Below, one piece after another: positions 29,724-40,009 of a DNA stretch of 64,000 nt; positions within the stretch are counted from its first letter, which is position 1; every line of letters begins with the position of its first letter. Both the position numbers and the translations under genes were made by a program. Origin of the DNA: Loktanella sp. IMCC34160 (GTDB lineage Bacteria; Pseudomonadota; Alphaproteobacteria; Rhodobacterales; Rhodobacteraceae); NCBI RefSeq assembly GCF_004145845.1, contig NZ_SELP01000003.1, positions 248,001-312,000 of the forward strand, read 5' to 3'. A model generated the notes under the pieces. That model was given only the letters and a program-made list of their open reading frames with translations, had not been told where the DNA came from and did not search any database.

Positions 29724-30785
29724 ATGTCGAAGAACCCGCTGTTTGACGAGATGAACGAACGCTCGCTCGAGGTGTTTCGCCGGGTGGTCGAAGGATATCT
29801 TGAAACCGGGGCCCCGGTCGGGTCGCGCACGCTGACGCGCAGCATGTCGGAAAAGGTCAGCGCCGCGACGATCCGCAACGTCATGCAGGATCTGGAATTC
29901 CTTGGCCTACTGGGCAGCCCGCATATCTCCGCCGGGCGGGTGCCCACCCAAACCGGGCTGCGGCTTTTCGTTGACGGGCTGCTCGAGGTGTCCTCGCCCA
30001 ACAGCGACGACCGCAGCAAGATCGAAGAGACCCTTGGCACGAATGAATCCGATGTCGGCACACTTCTGGACCGGGTCGGATCGGCCCTGTCCGGCGTGAC
30101 CCATGGCGCCAGCCTTGTCCTGACGCCCAAGCACGAGGCGCCAATCCGCCACGTCGAATTCGTGTCGCTGGGGCCGGACCGGGCGCTTGTGGTTCTGGTC
30201 TTTGGCGATGGGCATGTGGAAAACCGCATATTCACCCCTCCGCCGGGGCAAACCCCGTCCTCCATGCGCGAGGCGGCGAATTTCCTGAATTCCATCGTCG
30301 AGGGGCACACGCTGTCCGAACTTGGCCGGGTCATTCAGCGCGAAATCGCGAACCGCCGGCAAGAGATCGACACGCTTGCCCGCGATCTTGTCGAAAGCGG
30401 CGCGGCGGTCTGGACCAACGAGGGCGAACCGACCGAACGCCTGATTGTCCGGGGCCGCGGCAACCTCCTGTCGTCCGACGAATCCGGAGAGGACCTTGAA
30501 CGCATCCGCGCGCTGTTTGACGATCTGGAGCGCAAGCGGGACATCGCCGAATTCCTCGAACTGACCGAGGGCGGCGAAGGTGTGCGCATTTTTATCGGCT
30601 CCGAGAACAAGCTTTTTTCACTTTCGGGTTCCTCTCTGGTCGTTTCTCCTTATATGAACGCCGACCGAAAGATTATTGGCGCCGTTGGCGTCATCGGTCC
30701 GACGCGACTCAATTATGGGCGGGTCGTTCCGATCGTGGATTACACAGCACAGTTGATCGGGCGGATGCTCTCCGACCGGTCGTGA
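29724..30785 (+). CDS. hrcA: Heat-inducible transcription repressor HrcA
   Basis: A 353-residue HrcA with the N-terminal winged helix (EGYLETGAPVGSRTLTRS, VSAATIRNVMQDLEFLGLL, HISAGRVPT) and the C-terminal GAVGVIGPTRLNYGRV block. It represses chaperonin genes through CIRCE operators in other bacteria. It is followed 12 bases later by grpE, the classic pairing. Confidence 0.95.
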   Translation: MSKNPLFDEMNERSLEVFRRVVEGYLETGAPVGSRTLTRSMSEKVSAATIRNVMQDLEFLGLLGSPHISAGRVPTQTGLRLFVDGLLEVSSPNSDDRSKIEETLGTNESDVGTLLDRVGSALSGVTHGASLVLTPKHEAPIRHVEFVSLGPDRALVVLVFGDGHVENRIFTPPPGQTPSSMREAANFLNSIVEGHTLSELGRVIQREIANRRQEIDTLARDLVESGAAVWTNEGEPTERLIVRGRGNLLSSDESGEDLERIRALFDDLERKRDIAEFLELTEGGEGVRIFIGSENKLFSLSGSSLVVSPYMNADRKIIGAVGVIGPTRLNYGRVVPIVDYTAQLIGRMLSDRS

Positions 30786-30797
30786 AGGGAAGACAAG

Positions 30798-31352
30798 ATG
30801 GCAGAGCAGAACGCCGAACCGAAAACGCTTGAAGAACTGGCCGCCGAAGGCGACGAGATGGACGCGGCAGAGGTAGAGCAAAACGCAGAGCTGGAAACGC
30901 TGCGCGCCGAACGGGACGATTTCAAGGATCGTTTCATGCGGGCGCTGGCCGATGCGGAAAACACCCGCAAGCGGGCCGAGCGGGACCGGCGCGAGGCCGA
31001 GAACTATGGTGGGTCCAAGCTCGCCCGCGATCTGCTGCCGGTCTACGACAACCTTGAACGCGCCCTTCGCATGGCGACTGAAGACGGCAAAGAGGGCGAC
31101 AAGGCCCTGCTGGAAGGCGTCGAACTGACCATGCGAGAGTTGGTCAACGTCTTCAAAAAGCACGGGATCGAGCCGATCCGCCCTGAGCCGGGCGACAAGT
31201 TTGATCCGCAGATGCATCAGGCCATGTTCGAAGCGCCGGTTCCCGGCACCCGGGCGGGCGAGATTATCGACGTTTCGACCACCGGCTTCCTGCTGCACGA
31301 CCGCCTGCTGCGCCCGGCTCAGGTTGGCGTGTCGTCGATGCCGGCAAGCTAG
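30798..31352 (+). CDS. grpE: Nucleotide exchange factor GrpE
   Basis: A 184-residue GrpE: an acidic N-terminus, a long coiled coil (about 25-75; [19 protein letters not shown]) and a C-terminal beta domain ending in the [13 protein letters not shown] type of sequence. It drives ADP release from DnaK; dnaK itself is not in this window. Its TAG stop interlocks with that of convergent mutS (CTAG, 31349-31352). Confidence 0.96.
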   Translation: MAEQNAEPKTLEELAAEGDEMDAAEVEQNAELETLRAERDDFKDRFMRALADAENTRKRAERDRREAENYGGSKLARDLLPVYDNLERALRMATEDGKEGDKALLEGVELTMRELVNVFKKHGIEPIRPEPGDKFDPQMHQAMFEAPVPGTRAGEIIDVSTTGFLLHDRLLRPAQVGVSSMPAS

Positions 31353-33976
31353 ATCAGACTTTTTAGCTCGTAGATCAGGTTCAGGGCTTCCCGTGGCGTC
31401 AGCGCATCGGGAAGCACCTCTTTCAACCGCTCCTCAACCACGCTTTCCTTGGCAGGGGCCGCCGGTTTCGGGGCGGGGGTGGCCGAAAACAGCGGCAAAT
31501 CGTCGATAAGCGATTCCCGCGCCTGTCCGCCCTCGCGCTCCCCTTTCTCCAGGGCCTCCAACACGACACGCGCCCGTTCCACCACCATCGGCGGCAATCC
31601 GGCCAGTCGCGCAACCTGCACCCCATAGGACCGGTCGGCGGTTCCCTTCTTCACCTCGTGAAGAAAGACGACCTCGCCCTCCCACTCCTTGACCGTGACC
31701 GTGGCGTTTGCCGCCCCGTCCAGCCTGTCGGCCAGCCCGGCCATCTCGTGGTAATGGGTTGCGAACAGCGCCCGGCAGCGGTTCACGTCGTGCAGGTGTT
31801 CCAGCGTAGCCCAGGCGATCGACAGCCCGTCATAGGTTGCCGTGCCGCGCCCGATTTCATCCAAGATCACCAGTGCCCGGTCATCCGCCTGATTCAGGAT
31901 CGCGGCGGTTTCCACCATCTCGACCATGAAGGTTGACCGCCCGCTGGCAAGATCGTCGGACGCGCCGACCCGGCTGAAAATCTGACTGACAATTCCGATA
32001 TGGGCGTCTTTGGCGGGAACATAGCTTCCCATTTGCGCAAGAATGGCAATCAGGGCGTTCTGCCGAAGGAAGGTCGATTTCCCTGCCATGTTCGGGCCGG
32101 TCAGCAGCCAGATCGACGGCCCGCTCAGGTCACAGTCATTGGCAACGAAACTTTCTCCGGACCGGCGCAACGCCTGTTCTACAACCGGATGCCGCCCGCC
32201 CGAAATTTCAAAGGCGCGGCTGTCGTCGATCCGGGGGCGGGTCCAGTCCTCGCTTCGGGCAAGGGTGGCAAGCGCGGTCGCAAGGTCGAACTCCGCAAGG
32301 GCGCGAGCCAGGGCGCCAACCTGTGGCGCGCTATCCAAAATCGCGCCTCTCAGGCTTGAATAGAGCCGCTTTTCAATCTCCAGCGCCCGCGCGCCCGCGT
32401 TCAGGATCTTGGTTTCGATCTCGCTCAGCTCGACAGTGGTGAACCGGACCTGATTGGCTGTGGTCTGCCGGTGAATGAAGGTCTCGGACAGGGGCGGCTT
32501 CATCATCTTGTCCGCGTGGGTCGCGGTGGTTTCGATGAAATAGCCCAGCACGTTGTTGTGCTTGATCTTCAGCGACCCGACCCCGGACAGCTCCGCATAT
32601 TCAGCCTGCATCCGCGCGATCACGCTGCGCCCCTCGTCCCGCAGGGTCCGCGCCTCGTCCAGATCGGCGTCGTATCCCGGCGCGATGAACCCGCCATCCC
32701 GCACCAAAAGCGGCGGCTCCGCCACCAGCGCCTGATCCAGCAAGTCCAACAGTTCGTCATGGCCGGTCAGGTCGCTGCGGGCCGTGGATAGAAGCGCGGG
32801 CAGGTCGACGCCCTCCAGCACGCCGGCAATCCGCTCTGCCTGTTCCAGCGAATTGCGGATCGCGGTCATGTCGCGCGGCCCCGCCCGGTCCAGCGACAAG
32901 CGCGACAGGGCGCGGTCCACATCATGCACCCCGCGCAGATGGCCGCGCAGATCTTCGGTCAGACGCGGGGCGTCGTGAAACACCGCGACGGCGTCCTGCC
33001 GGGCCTGAATGGTGGCAAGATCGCAGGCGGGGCTGGACAGCCGCCGCTCCAACAGCCGCGCACCAGCGGCCGAGACCGTCCGGTCCACCACGGACAAAAG
33101 CGACCCGGCCCGGCCGCCCCCCAGCGCGTGAGTCAGTTCCAGCGATTTGCGGGTGGCCGCGTCGATCTGCATCGCCGCGCGCTGCCCCTCCAGAACCGGG
33201 GGGCGCAGCAGGGGCAGGTTCCCTTTCTGGGTGATCTCCAGATAGTTCACGACCGCCGACATGGCCGCGACCTCGGCCCGGCCAAAGCTGCCAAAGGCGT
33301 CCAGCGAGGCGACGCGGTAGAGATCGCACAACCGCGCCTCGCCATTCGTGCTATCAAATGCCGCGCGGCCAAGTTCCGTCAGCGACGCCCCGGAATCAGA
33401 CACTATTCCTGCCAAAACCGGGTCTGACCCTTCAGGCAGCACCACCTCTTTCGGGGAAAGGCGGGCCAGTTCCGGACCCAGCCGGGTTTCCGTGCAAGCC
33501 ATGACCGAAAACGCGCCCGTGGAAATATCCACCCAGGCCAGCGCCGCCGCATCGCGGACCTTGGCAAAGGCCGCAAGGAAGTTGTGGCGCCGCGCGTCCA
33601 GCAGGGAATCCTCGGTCAACGTGCCGGGGGTGACCAGCCGCACAACGTCGCGCCGCACCACCGATTTCGACCCGCGCTTTTTCGCCTCTGCCGGGTCTTC
33701 CATCTGTTCGCAGACAGCTACGCGGAACCCCTTGCGGATCAGGGTCAGCAAGTAGTTTTCGGCGGCATGGACCGGCACGCCGCACATCGGGATATCCTCG
33801 CCCAGATGTTGGCCGCGCTTGGTCAGCGCGATATCCAGCGCCTCGGCCGCCGCCACGGCATCGTCAAAGAACATCTCGTAGAAGTCGCCCATCCGATAGA
33901 ACAGGAGCGACCCGGGATGGTTCTCCTTGATCTCCAGATATTGCGCCATCATCGGCGTAACGCCGGCAGCTGCCAT
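31349..33976 (-). CDS. mutS: DNA mismatch repair protein MutS
   Basis: An 875-residue MutS. The mismatch-recognition motif [12 protein letters not shown], with its phenylalanine and glutamate, is near residue 30; the ATPase P-loop [13 protein letters not shown] is near residue 624, followed by [12 protein letters not shown] and the C-terminal dimer region. It detects mispairs and recruits MutL. It stands alone on the minus strand, diverging from the malic enzyme gene. Confidence 0.97.
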   Translation of the reverse strand: MAAAGVTPMMAQYLEIKENHPGSLLFYRMGDFYEMFFDDAVAAAEALDIALTKRGQHLGEDIPMCGVPVHAAENYLLTLIRKGFRVAVCEQMEDPAEAKKRGSKSVVRRDVVRLVTPGTLTEDSLLDARRHNFLAAFAKVRDAAALAWVDISTGAFSVMACTETRLGPELARLSPKEVVLPEGSDPVLAGIVSDSGASLTELGRAAFDSTNGEARLCDLYRVASLDAFGSFGRAEVAAMSAVVNYLEITQKGNLPLLRPPVLEGQRAAMQIDAATRKSLELTHALGGGRAGSLLSVVDRTVSAAGARLLERRLSSPACDLATIQARQDAVAVFHDAPRLTEDLRGHLRGVHDVDRALSRLSLDRAGPRDMTAIRNSLEQAERIAGVLEGVDLPALLSTARSDLTGHDELLDLLDQALVAEPPLLVRDGGFIAPGYDADLDEARTLRDEGRSVIARMQAEYAELSGVGSLKIKHNNVLGYFIETTATHADKMMKPPLSETFIHRQTTANQVRFTTVELSEIETKILNAGARALEIEKRLYSSLRGAILDSAPQVGALARALAEFDLATALATLARSEDWTRPRIDDSRAFEISGGRHPVVEQALRRSGESFVANDCDLSGPSIWLLTGPNMAGKSTFLRQNALIAILAQMGSYVPAKDAHIGIVSQIFSRVGASDDLASGRSTFMVEMVETAAILNQADDRALVILDEIGRGTATYDGLSIAWATLEHLHDVNRCRALFATHYHEMAGLADRLDGAANATVTVKEWEGEVVFLHEVKKGTADRSYGVQVARLAGLPPMVVERARVVLEALEKGEREGGQARESLIDDLPLFSATPAPKPAAPAKESVVEERLKEVLPDALTPREALNLIYELKSLI

Positions 33977-34107
33977 GATATCCCCCGTGGACGTGTTTCG
34001 GCAGAACCTAACCAGCCGATGTTAGCGACGAAAGCCGAAAAGCTGACCATTGCGGGCTGAATGTCGTGCAGTTATGCCGAAAGGACGGTTTCGGAGGAAA
34101 GACAGGC

Positions 34108-36363
34108 ATGGCCAAGGTAAAGCACACGCGCGAAGAGGCGCTTCGGTTCCACATGGAACCCACCCCCGGCAAATGGGAGGTGAAGGCGACCGTGCCGATG
34201 ACCACCCAGCGCGACCTGTCGCTGGCCTATTCCCCCGGCGTCGCCGTGCCTTGCGAGGATATCGCGGCAAACCCGGAACTCGCCTATGACTACACCAACA
34301 AGGGCAACCTTGTTGCGGTCATCTCGAACGGGACCGCCGTTCTGGGCCTTGGCAACCTTGGCGCGCTCGGCTCCAAGCCGGTGATGGAGGGCAAGTCGGT
34401 CCTGTTCAAACGCTTCGCCGACGTCAACTCGATCGACATCGAACTGGACACCGAAGACCCCGAAGAGATCATCAACGCGATCAAGCTGATGGGACCGACC
34501 TTTGGCGGCATCAACCTCGAAGACATCAAGGCGCCGGAATGTTTTATCATCGAAAGCCGCCTGAAAGAGATGATGGACATTCCCGTCTTTCACGATGACC
34601 AGCACGGCACGGCGGTGATCTGCGCGGCGGGGCTTATCAACGCGCTGCACCTGTCCGGCAAGAAGATCGAAGACTGCAAGATCGTGCTGAACGGGGCCGG
34701 GGCCGCCGGGATCGCCTGTCTGGAACTGGTCAAGGCGATGGGCGCGCGCCACGACAATTGCATCATGTGCGACACCAAGGGCGTGATCTATCAGGGCCGG
34801 ACCGAGGGCATGAACCAGTGGAAATCCGCCCATGCCGCCGTGACCGACGCCCGCACCCTGGAAGAGGCGATGAAAGATGCCGATGTCTTCCTTGGCGTGT
34901 CGGCAAAGGGGGCGGTCACGCCGGAAATGGTCGCCTCGATGGCGCCGAACCCGGTCATTTTCGCCATGGCCAACCCCGACCCCGAGATCACCCCGGAAGA
35001 GGCGCATGAGGTGCGCGAGGATGCCATCGTCGCGACCGGCCGGTCCGACTATCCGAACCAGGTCAACAACGTGCTTGGCTTTCCCTACCTGTTCCGTGGC
35101 GCGCTCGATATCCACGCCCGTGCAATCAATGACGAGATGAAGATCGCCTGTGCAGAGGCGCTTGCCGAACTGGCCCGGCAGGATGTGCCGGACGAGGTCG
35201 CCATGGCCTATGGGCGCAAACTGACCTTTGGCCGCGATTACATCATCCCGACCCCCTTCGATCCGCGTCTGATCCATGTGATCCCGCCCGCCGTGGCAAA
35301 GGCGGGGATGGAAACCGGCGTGGCCCGCCGCCCGATCATCGACATGGAAGGCTATACGCTTTCGCTGAAATCCCGCATGGACCCGACCGCGCATATCCTG
35401 CGCGGCATCCATGCCCGCGCCCGCGCCGCGCAGGCCACGATGATCTTTGCCGAAGGCGACGATCCCCGCGTTTTGCGTGCCGCCGTGCAATATCAGCGGT
35501 CCGGACTGGGCAAGGCGCTGGTCGTGGGGCGTGACAGCGACGTCCGTGAAAAGCTGACCGCCGAAGGTCTCGCCGATGCTGTGGCCGAGGTCGAAGTGGT
35601 CAACGCCGCCAACACCACCCACCTCGATAGCTACAAAAGCTTCCTTTATGACCGGCTGCAGCGCAAAGGCTTTGACCGGACCGATATTCACCGGCTTGCC
35701 GCACGCGACCGGCACGTATTCTCGGCCCTGATGCTGGCGCACGGGCATGGCGACGGCATGGTGACTGGGGCAACCCGGAAATCCGCCCATGTTCTGGAAC
35801 TGATCAACCACGTCTTCGACGCCGACATCACATCGGGCGCGGTCGGCGTGTCCGCCGTGCTGCACAACGGGCGGATCGTGTTGATCTCGGACACGCTTGT
35901 GCACGAATGGCCGGACGAAAACGATCTGGCCGATATCGCGGTCCGCTCCGCCTCTGTCGCCCGCGACTTCGGTCTTGAACCGCGCGTCGCCTTCCTGTCC
36001 TTCTCGACCTTCGGTTACCCGGTGTCGGAACGGGCGGAAAAGATGCACCGCGCGCCCAAGGTTCTGGACAGCCGCAATGTGGATTTCGAATACGAAGGCG
36101 AAATGACCGTCGACGTGGCGCTGAACCCGAAGGCGCAGGAATATTATCCGTTCTCGCGCCTGACCGGTCCGGCGAACGTGCTGGTCGTGCCCGCGCGGCA
36201 CTCCGCCTCGATCTCGGTCAAGCTGATGCAGGAAATGGCCGGGGCCACCGTCATCGGCCCGATCCTTGCCGGTGTGGAAAAACCGATCCAGATCTGTTCG
36301 ACCGTCTCCACCGTCAACGACATCGTCAATATGGCCGCGCTCGCCGCGTCCAAGGTGGGCTGA
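34108..36363 (+). CDS. maeB: NADP-dependent malic enzyme, MaeB type (malic domain fused to phosphotransacetylase-like domain)
   Basis: A 751-residue fusion. The N-terminal malic enzyme half has YSPGVAVPCEDIA, HDDQHGTAVICAAGL and the nucleotide-binding GAGAAGIACLEL. From about residue 430 the protein is related to phosphate acetyltransferase (MIFAEGDDPRVLRA, TFGYPVSERAEKM, GPILAG), usually regulatory. It converts malate to pyruvate and CO2 with NADPH production. ATG 34108 follows GGAGGA; an earlier in-frame start at 34066 lies near a possible promoter (TTGCGG at 34050, TTATGC at 34072). Confidence 0.94.
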   Translation: MAKVKHTREEALRFHMEPTPGKWEVKATVPMTTQRDLSLAYSPGVAVPCEDIAANPELAYDYTNKGNLVAVISNGTAVLGLGNLGALGSKPVMEGKSVLFKRFADVNSIDIELDTEDPEEIINAIKLMGPTFGGINLEDIKAPECFIIESRLKEMMDIPVFHDDQHGTAVICAAGLINALHLSGKKIEDCKIVLNGAGAAGIACLELVKAMGARHDNCIMCDTKGVIYQGRTEGMNQWKSAHAAVTDARTLEEAMKDADVFLGVSAKGAVTPEMVASMAPNPVIFAMANPDPEITPEEAHEVREDAIVATGRSDYPNQVNNVLGFPYLFRGALDIHARAINDEMKIACAEALAELARQDVPDEVAMAYGRKLTFGRDYIIPTPFDPRLIHVIPPAVAKAGMETGVARRPIIDMEGYTLSLKSRMDPTAHILRGIHARARAAQATMIFAEGDDPRVLRAAVQYQRSGLGKALVVGRDSDVREKLTAEGLADAVAEVEVVNAANTTHLDSYKSFLYDRLQRKGFDRTDIHRLAARDRHVFSALMLAHGHGDGMVTGATRKSAHVLELINHVFDADITSGAVGVSAVLHNGRIVLISDTLVHEWPDENDLADIAVRSASVARDFGLEPRVAFLSFSTFGYPVSERAEKMHRAPKVLDSRNVDFEYEGEMTVDVALNPKAQEYYPFSRLTGPANVLVVPARHSASISVKLMQEMAGATVIGPILAGVEKPIQICSTVSTVNDIVNMAALAASKVG

Positions 36364-37229
36364 TGACGGTCTGGAATCTCGGCTCTATCAACGCGGATTT
36401 TGTCTATTCCGTGCCGCATATTCCCGAACCGGGCGAAACGCTGGGGTCAACCGGGCGCAGGCTCTTTCTGGGCGGCAAGGGCGCGAATATGTCTGTCGCC
36501 GCCGCGCGGGCCGGGGCCACGGTCCGGCACATCGGCGCGGTTGGGGAAGATGGGCGCTGGGCGATTGACCGGCTTAAGGGATATGGCGTCGGGACCGACG
36601 ATATCGCCGTGATCGAGGTAGAGACCGCGCAGGCGATCATCATGGTCGATCCGCAGGGTGAAAATTCAATCCTGCTGCACCACGGCGCCAATTTCGCAGT
36701 TCCTTTCGACCGAGTGCAGGCCGCGCTTGCCCATGCGCGCCCGGGTGACTGGCTTGTCGCCCAGAATGAAACCACGCTTCAGGCCGAAACCCTCGCGCTG
36801 GGCAAGGAGCGCGGCCTTCGGATCGCCTATGCCGCCGCCCCGTTTTCGGCCAGGGCCGTTCAGGATGTGCTGCCGCTCTTGGATTTCCTGATCCTCAACG
36901 ATGTCGAGGCGCGACAACTTCAGGCGGCAACCGGCTTGGCCCCGGCGGACCTGCCGGTTGCGGATGTGATCGTCACGCGCGGCGGCGATGGGGCAACATG
37001 GTTCGGCGCCCAGGGTGCGGTCGATATCCCGCCCGTTCTGGTCACGCCCGTCGATACCACGGGGGCGGGGGACACCTTTACCGGCTACGTCCTCGCCGGG
37101 CTCGATCTGGGGCAGGACATGGCCGATGCGCTGTCACTGGCCGCGCGTGCCGGGGCGCTGATGGTCACCCGGCACGGCACATCTGACGTGATCCCGACCC
37201 TGGAAGAGGTCCGCGCCTTCCGGCCTTAG
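36363..37229 (+). CDS. PfkB family sugar kinase (ribokinase-like)
   Basis: A 288-residue kinase. The [15 protein letters not shown] block near residue 37 and the C-terminal [16 protein letters not shown], with its catalytic aspartate and anion hole, define the PfkB family; the N-terminal half resembles ribokinases. The exact sugar cannot be fixed. The start shares one base with the maeB stop (TGATG), so the two are co-translated, and the stop is interleaved with that of convergent msrA. Confidence 0.85.
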   Translation: MTVWNLGSINADFVYSVPHIPEPGETLGSTGRRLFLGGKGANMSVAAARAGATVRHIGAVGEDGRWAIDRLKGYGVGTDDIAVIEVETAQAIIMVDPQGENSILLHHGANFAVPFDRVQAALAHARPGDWLVAQNETTLQAETLALGKERGLRIAYAAAPFSARAVQDVLPLLDFLILNDVEARQLQAATGLAPADLPVADVIVTRGGDGATWFGAQGAVDIPPVLVTPVDTTGAGDTFTGYVLAGLDLGQDMADALSLAARAGALMVTRHGTSDVIPTLEEVRAFRP

Positions 37230-37891
37230 TGGCTCGCAAAGGGCGCGGCGTTCCCCCAAAGCTGGCGAACCCGCTGATCCCGGCCGCAGGCCTCGCGATA
37301 AAACGCATAGGCATTCGCTTGCGTCTTCGGCCCGCGCCGGGTCAGAACCACGGATGTTCCACGGTAATAGTTCTGGTGATAGGCTTCCGCCTCGTAAAAG
37401 GGCGCGGCGGCAAGGATCGGGGTCACGATCCGCTGGCCAAGGGCCGATTGTGCATCGGCAATCGCGGCCCGGGCAGCGGCCTCTTGCGCCTGTGTAGAGA
37501 CGAAAATCGCCGTGCGATAGCTACTACCCCGGTCACAGAACTGACCGCCCGCATCGGTCGGATCAACAGACCGCAGGAACAGGTCCAGCAATTGGCGATA
37601 GCTGATCTGATCTGCGTCATAGGTGATCTCGACTGCCTCGTAATGGCCGGTGCGCTGGGTCTTCACATCGTCATAGGTCGGGTTGGCCAGGGTTCCGCCG
37701 GTATAGCCCGACACCACCTCGCGCACCCCGCGCACAGATTCGAAATCGGACTCGACACACCAGAAACAGCCACCCGCCACGACCATGCGCTGGATATCGC
37801 GGGCCTGCGCGGGCTGGGACACCAACGTTGTGCCGACAAAGATCGCAACCGCCAGCGCGGCCATTTTGAACGTTTCAAACTTGATAAACAT
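37226..37891 (-). CDS. msrA: Peptide-methionine (S)-S-oxide reductase MsrA, exported form
   Basis: A 221-residue MsrA with the active-site motif [12 protein letters not shown] and the conserved GYTGG and GHYEAVEI blocks. The N-terminus ([19 protein letters not shown], cleavage likely after QAQA) is a signal peptide, so the enzyme should repair oxidised methionines in the periplasm. ATG 37891 follows GGAGAG; a longer frame to 37960 would bury the signal. Cytoplasmic MsrA lacks such a leader. Confidence 0.92.
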   Translation of the reverse strand: MFIKFETFKMAALAVAIFVGTTLVSQPAQARDIQRMVVAGGCFWCVESDFESVRGVREVVSGYTGGTLANPTYDDVKTQRTGHYEAVEITYDADQISYRQLLDLFLRSVDPTDAGGQFCDRGSSYRTAIFVSTQAQEAAARAAIADAQSALGQRIVTPILAAAPFYEAEAYHQNYYRGTSVVLTRRGPKTQANAYAFYREACGRDQRVRQLWGNAAPFASH

Positions 37892-38023
37892 GGGGCTCTC
37901 CTTTGCGGCCACGCTGGCGAAGGCGGCCCACACTGTCCATTCACCCCCGCGTGAGTTCACGCGCTCTTTACCCCTTGGAACATTTCCGGCGCCGCCCTAG
38001 CCTGCGCCGAAACGGAGGGCCCG

Positions 38024-38935
38024 ATGACCGATCATGTAACCACGCACCAGGCGGCCGAAGACGCCCGCAATGACAGCATCCTGATCTATCTCAATGGCAG
38101 GATCGTGCCAAAGGCGCAGGCCATGGTCAGCGTTTATGACAGCGGGTTCATGCTGGGCGACGGGGTCTGGGAGGGGCTGCGCCTTTATGATGGGCACTGG
38201 GCCTTTCTTGGCGAACATATGGACCGGTTGTTCGAGGCGGCTAAGGCCATTGATCTTGATATCGGGATGACCCGGGAACAGGTCATTTCCGCCTTGTTAG
38301 AGACACAAAAGGCCAATGAGATGACCACCGATGCCCATGCGCGGCTGATGGTGACGCGGGGGGTCAAGACGCGCCCGTTCCAGCATCCCTCGCTGTCGCG
38401 TCAGGGCCCGACCGTGACCATCATCATGGAACATTCCAAACCGTCGATCCCGCGACCGATCCGGCTTGCCACGGTGCCGCATATTCGGGGCTTGCCGATG
38501 ACGCAGGACCCCAAGTTGAACAGCCACTCGAAACTGAATTGCATCCTTGCCTGTATCGCTGCCGAAAAGGCGGGCGCGGACGAGGCGCTGATGCTGGATG
38601 TGCATGGCTTCGTGAACACGACCAACGCCTGCAACTTCTTCATCGTGCGCAAGGGCGCGGTTTGGACCAGCACGGGCGACTACTGCATGAACGGGATTAC
38701 CCGCCAAAAGGTGATCGACGTGTGCCGGGCCGAAGGCATCCCGGTGTTCGAACGCAACTACAGCCTTGTCGATACCTATGGCGCGGACGAGGCATTCTTG
38801 ACCGGCACGTTCGGGGCGCAAACACCGGTTGGCGAAATCGACGGCCGCCAGATCGGCACGGGCGAAATGGGGCCGATGACACGCCGCATCCGCGACCTCT
38901 ACAAGGCGCTCGTCGCGGCAGATGTGGGACGCTAG
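38024..38935 (+). CDS. Class IV PLP-dependent aminotransferase (branched-chain / D-amino-acid type)
   Basis: A 303-residue fold-type IV aminotransferase. SVYDSGFMLGDGVWEGLRLYDG, the lysine-containing LNSHSKLNCILACIAA and the EALMLDVHGFVNTTNACNFF region match the family; the lysine in the second block should bind PLP. Substrate specificity is open: branched-chain amino acid, D-amino acid and aminodeoxychorismate-type enzymes share these motifs. It stands just before a 22-codon micro-ORF and a sulfotransferase-like gene in the same direction, suggesting one pathway. Confidence 0.85.
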   Translation: MTDHVTTHQAAEDARNDSILIYLNGRIVPKAQAMVSVYDSGFMLGDGVWEGLRLYDGHWAFLGEHMDRLFEAAKAIDLDIGMTREQVISALLETQKANEMTTDAHARLMVTRGVKTRPFQHPSLSRQGPTVTIIMEHSKPSIPRPIRLATVPHIRGLPMTQDPKLNSHSKLNCILACIAAEKAGADEALMLDVHGFVNTTNACNFFIVRKGAVWTSTGDYCMNGITRQKVIDVCRAEGIPVFERNYSLVDTYGADEAFLTGTFGAQTPVGEIDGRQIGTGEMGPMTRRIRDLYKALVAADVGR

Positions 38936-38938
38936 GCG

Positions 38939-39007
38939 ATGTACAAACCGGGCATGATCACCTGTCGAAATTGTACAAACCGGGACAAATTCGGAGGCAG
39001 AGCATGA
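38939..39007 (+). CDS. Possible 22-residue micro-ORF in the aminotransferase-sulfotransferase gap
   Basis: ATG at 38939 opens a 22-codon frame (MYKPGMITCRNC, then TNRDKFGGRA) that fills the gap almost exactly: it begins 3 bases after the aminotransferase stop and ends in an ATGA overlap with the sulfotransferase start at 39004. It has a CxxC pair. There is no clear ribosome binding site. It could be a coupling peptide, a tiny protein or chance; it also contains the two direct repeats described separately. Confidence 0.3.
   Translation: MYKPGMITCRNCTNRDKFGGRA
38940..38984. repeat. Two 13-bp direct repeats, 32-bp period
   Basis: TGTACAAACCGGG occurs at 38940-38952 and again, without mismatch, at 38972-38984. 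The 32-base offset is close to three helical turns, as in paired operator sites. The copies are in different frames of the micro-ORF, so the repetition is at DNA rather than peptide level. Confidence 0.7.
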
Positions 39008-39708
39008 AAATCGCGATGTGGAGCGGGCCGCGAAACCTGTCGACCGCGATGATGTATTCCTTCGGCGCGCGCAATGATTTCGCCATCTGGGACGAACCAT
39101 TCTATGCGCCCTATCTGGCGGCGACGGGTCTTGATCATCCCATGCGGGACCAGATCGTCGCCGCGCACGAGGTCGATCCGGCAAAGGTCGCTGCCCGCTG
39201 TGCCGGGCCGGTGCCGGATGGAAAAAAACACTGGTATATGAAGCACATGCCGCTTCACATGATCGACGGATTCCCGCTCGATTGGGCCGCGGATTGCGTG
39301 AATGTGCACCTGATCCGGCACCCCGCCCGCGTGGTCGCGTCCTATGCGGCCAAGCGGGAAAACCCGACGCTGGACGACATCGGTTATCGTCAGCACCTGG
39401 AACTGTTCCGACGGTTTCCCGGCCCGGTGATCGACAGCTCTGATATCCGCGAAAACCCCGAAGAAATGCTGAATAAACTGTGTGAAACCATAGGCTTGGA
39501 TTGGAACCCCGCCGCGCTTCACTGGCCCGCCGGTGGCCGCGCCGAAGACGGGATATGGGCCAGCCATTGGTATGGCGCGATCCACAAATCCACGGGTTTC
39601 GCAGGGGCAGAAGGCCCGCTGCCCACCCTGGCCGGAGAGGCCGCGCACCTCGCCGCAGAGGCCCTGCCGTTCTACGAAACGCTCGCGGTGGAAAAGATCA
39701 CCCTTTAA
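39004..39708 (+). CDS. Sulfotransferase-like P-loop protein
   Basis: A 234-residue protein starting MKIAMWSGPRNLSTAMMYSF; the SGPRNLST segment occupies the place of the phosphosulfate-binding loop of sulfotransferases, and VHLIRHPARVVASYAAKR matches the second (3'-phosphate) site. A GGAGG ribosome site precedes ATG 39004 by 6 bases. The family transfers sulfuryl groups from PAPS, but for this subgroup the acceptor is unknown. From memory, some plant proteins fuse such a domain to a class IV aminotransferase, matching the gene order here. Confidence 0.8.
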   Translation: MKIAMWSGPRNLSTAMMYSFGARNDFAIWDEPFYAPYLAATGLDHPMRDQIVAAHEVDPAKVAARCAGPVPDGKKHWYMKHMPLHMIDGFPLDWAADCVNVHLIRHPARVVASYAAKRENPTLDDIGYRQHLELFRRFPGPVIDSSDIRENPEEMLNKLCETIGLDWNPAALHWPAGGRAEDGIWASHWYGAIHKSTGFAGAEGPLPTLAGEAAHLAAEALPFYETLAVEKITL

Positions 39709-39985
39709 GCAGGCTCGCCAGCTTCATCGCAACAGCGGGGTTGCCGCTGATCTTGAGTTTGCCGAGGGCCAGCCCGGTCATCGGATTCAGCTTTCCGGTC
39801 AATAGCTTACCCAGATTTTCGGTGCTCATTCGGATGGTGCAATCCGCGTCCGCGTCGTCCCGGCTGACCCCATCGGGCGACAGCAGGATGACCCCGTCCG
39901 ACCCACAATCGAACTTGAGCCGATCCTCGAAGGCGACCTTCGACGCACCGGCCTGCATCAGCGCGAAAATATCGTCGATGGTCAT
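39698..39985 (-). CDS. SCP2 sterol-binding domain protein
   Basis: A 95-residue protein made of a single SCP2 domain: the RLKFDCGSDGVILLS and DCTIRMSTENLGKLLTGKLNP segments and the terminal LGKLKISGNPAVAMKLASLL. Such proteins bind lipids or hydrophobic acyl compounds. Its end overlaps the end of the convergent sulfotransferase gene by 11 bases. Confidence 0.88.
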   Translation of the reverse strand: MTIDDIFALMQAGASKVAFEDRLKFDCGSDGVILLSPDGVSRDDADADCTIRMSTENLGKLLTGKLNPMTGLALGKLKISGNPAVAMKLASLLKG

Positions 39986-40009
39986 GTTTTCTGCCTGTCA
40001 AACAAGGGG

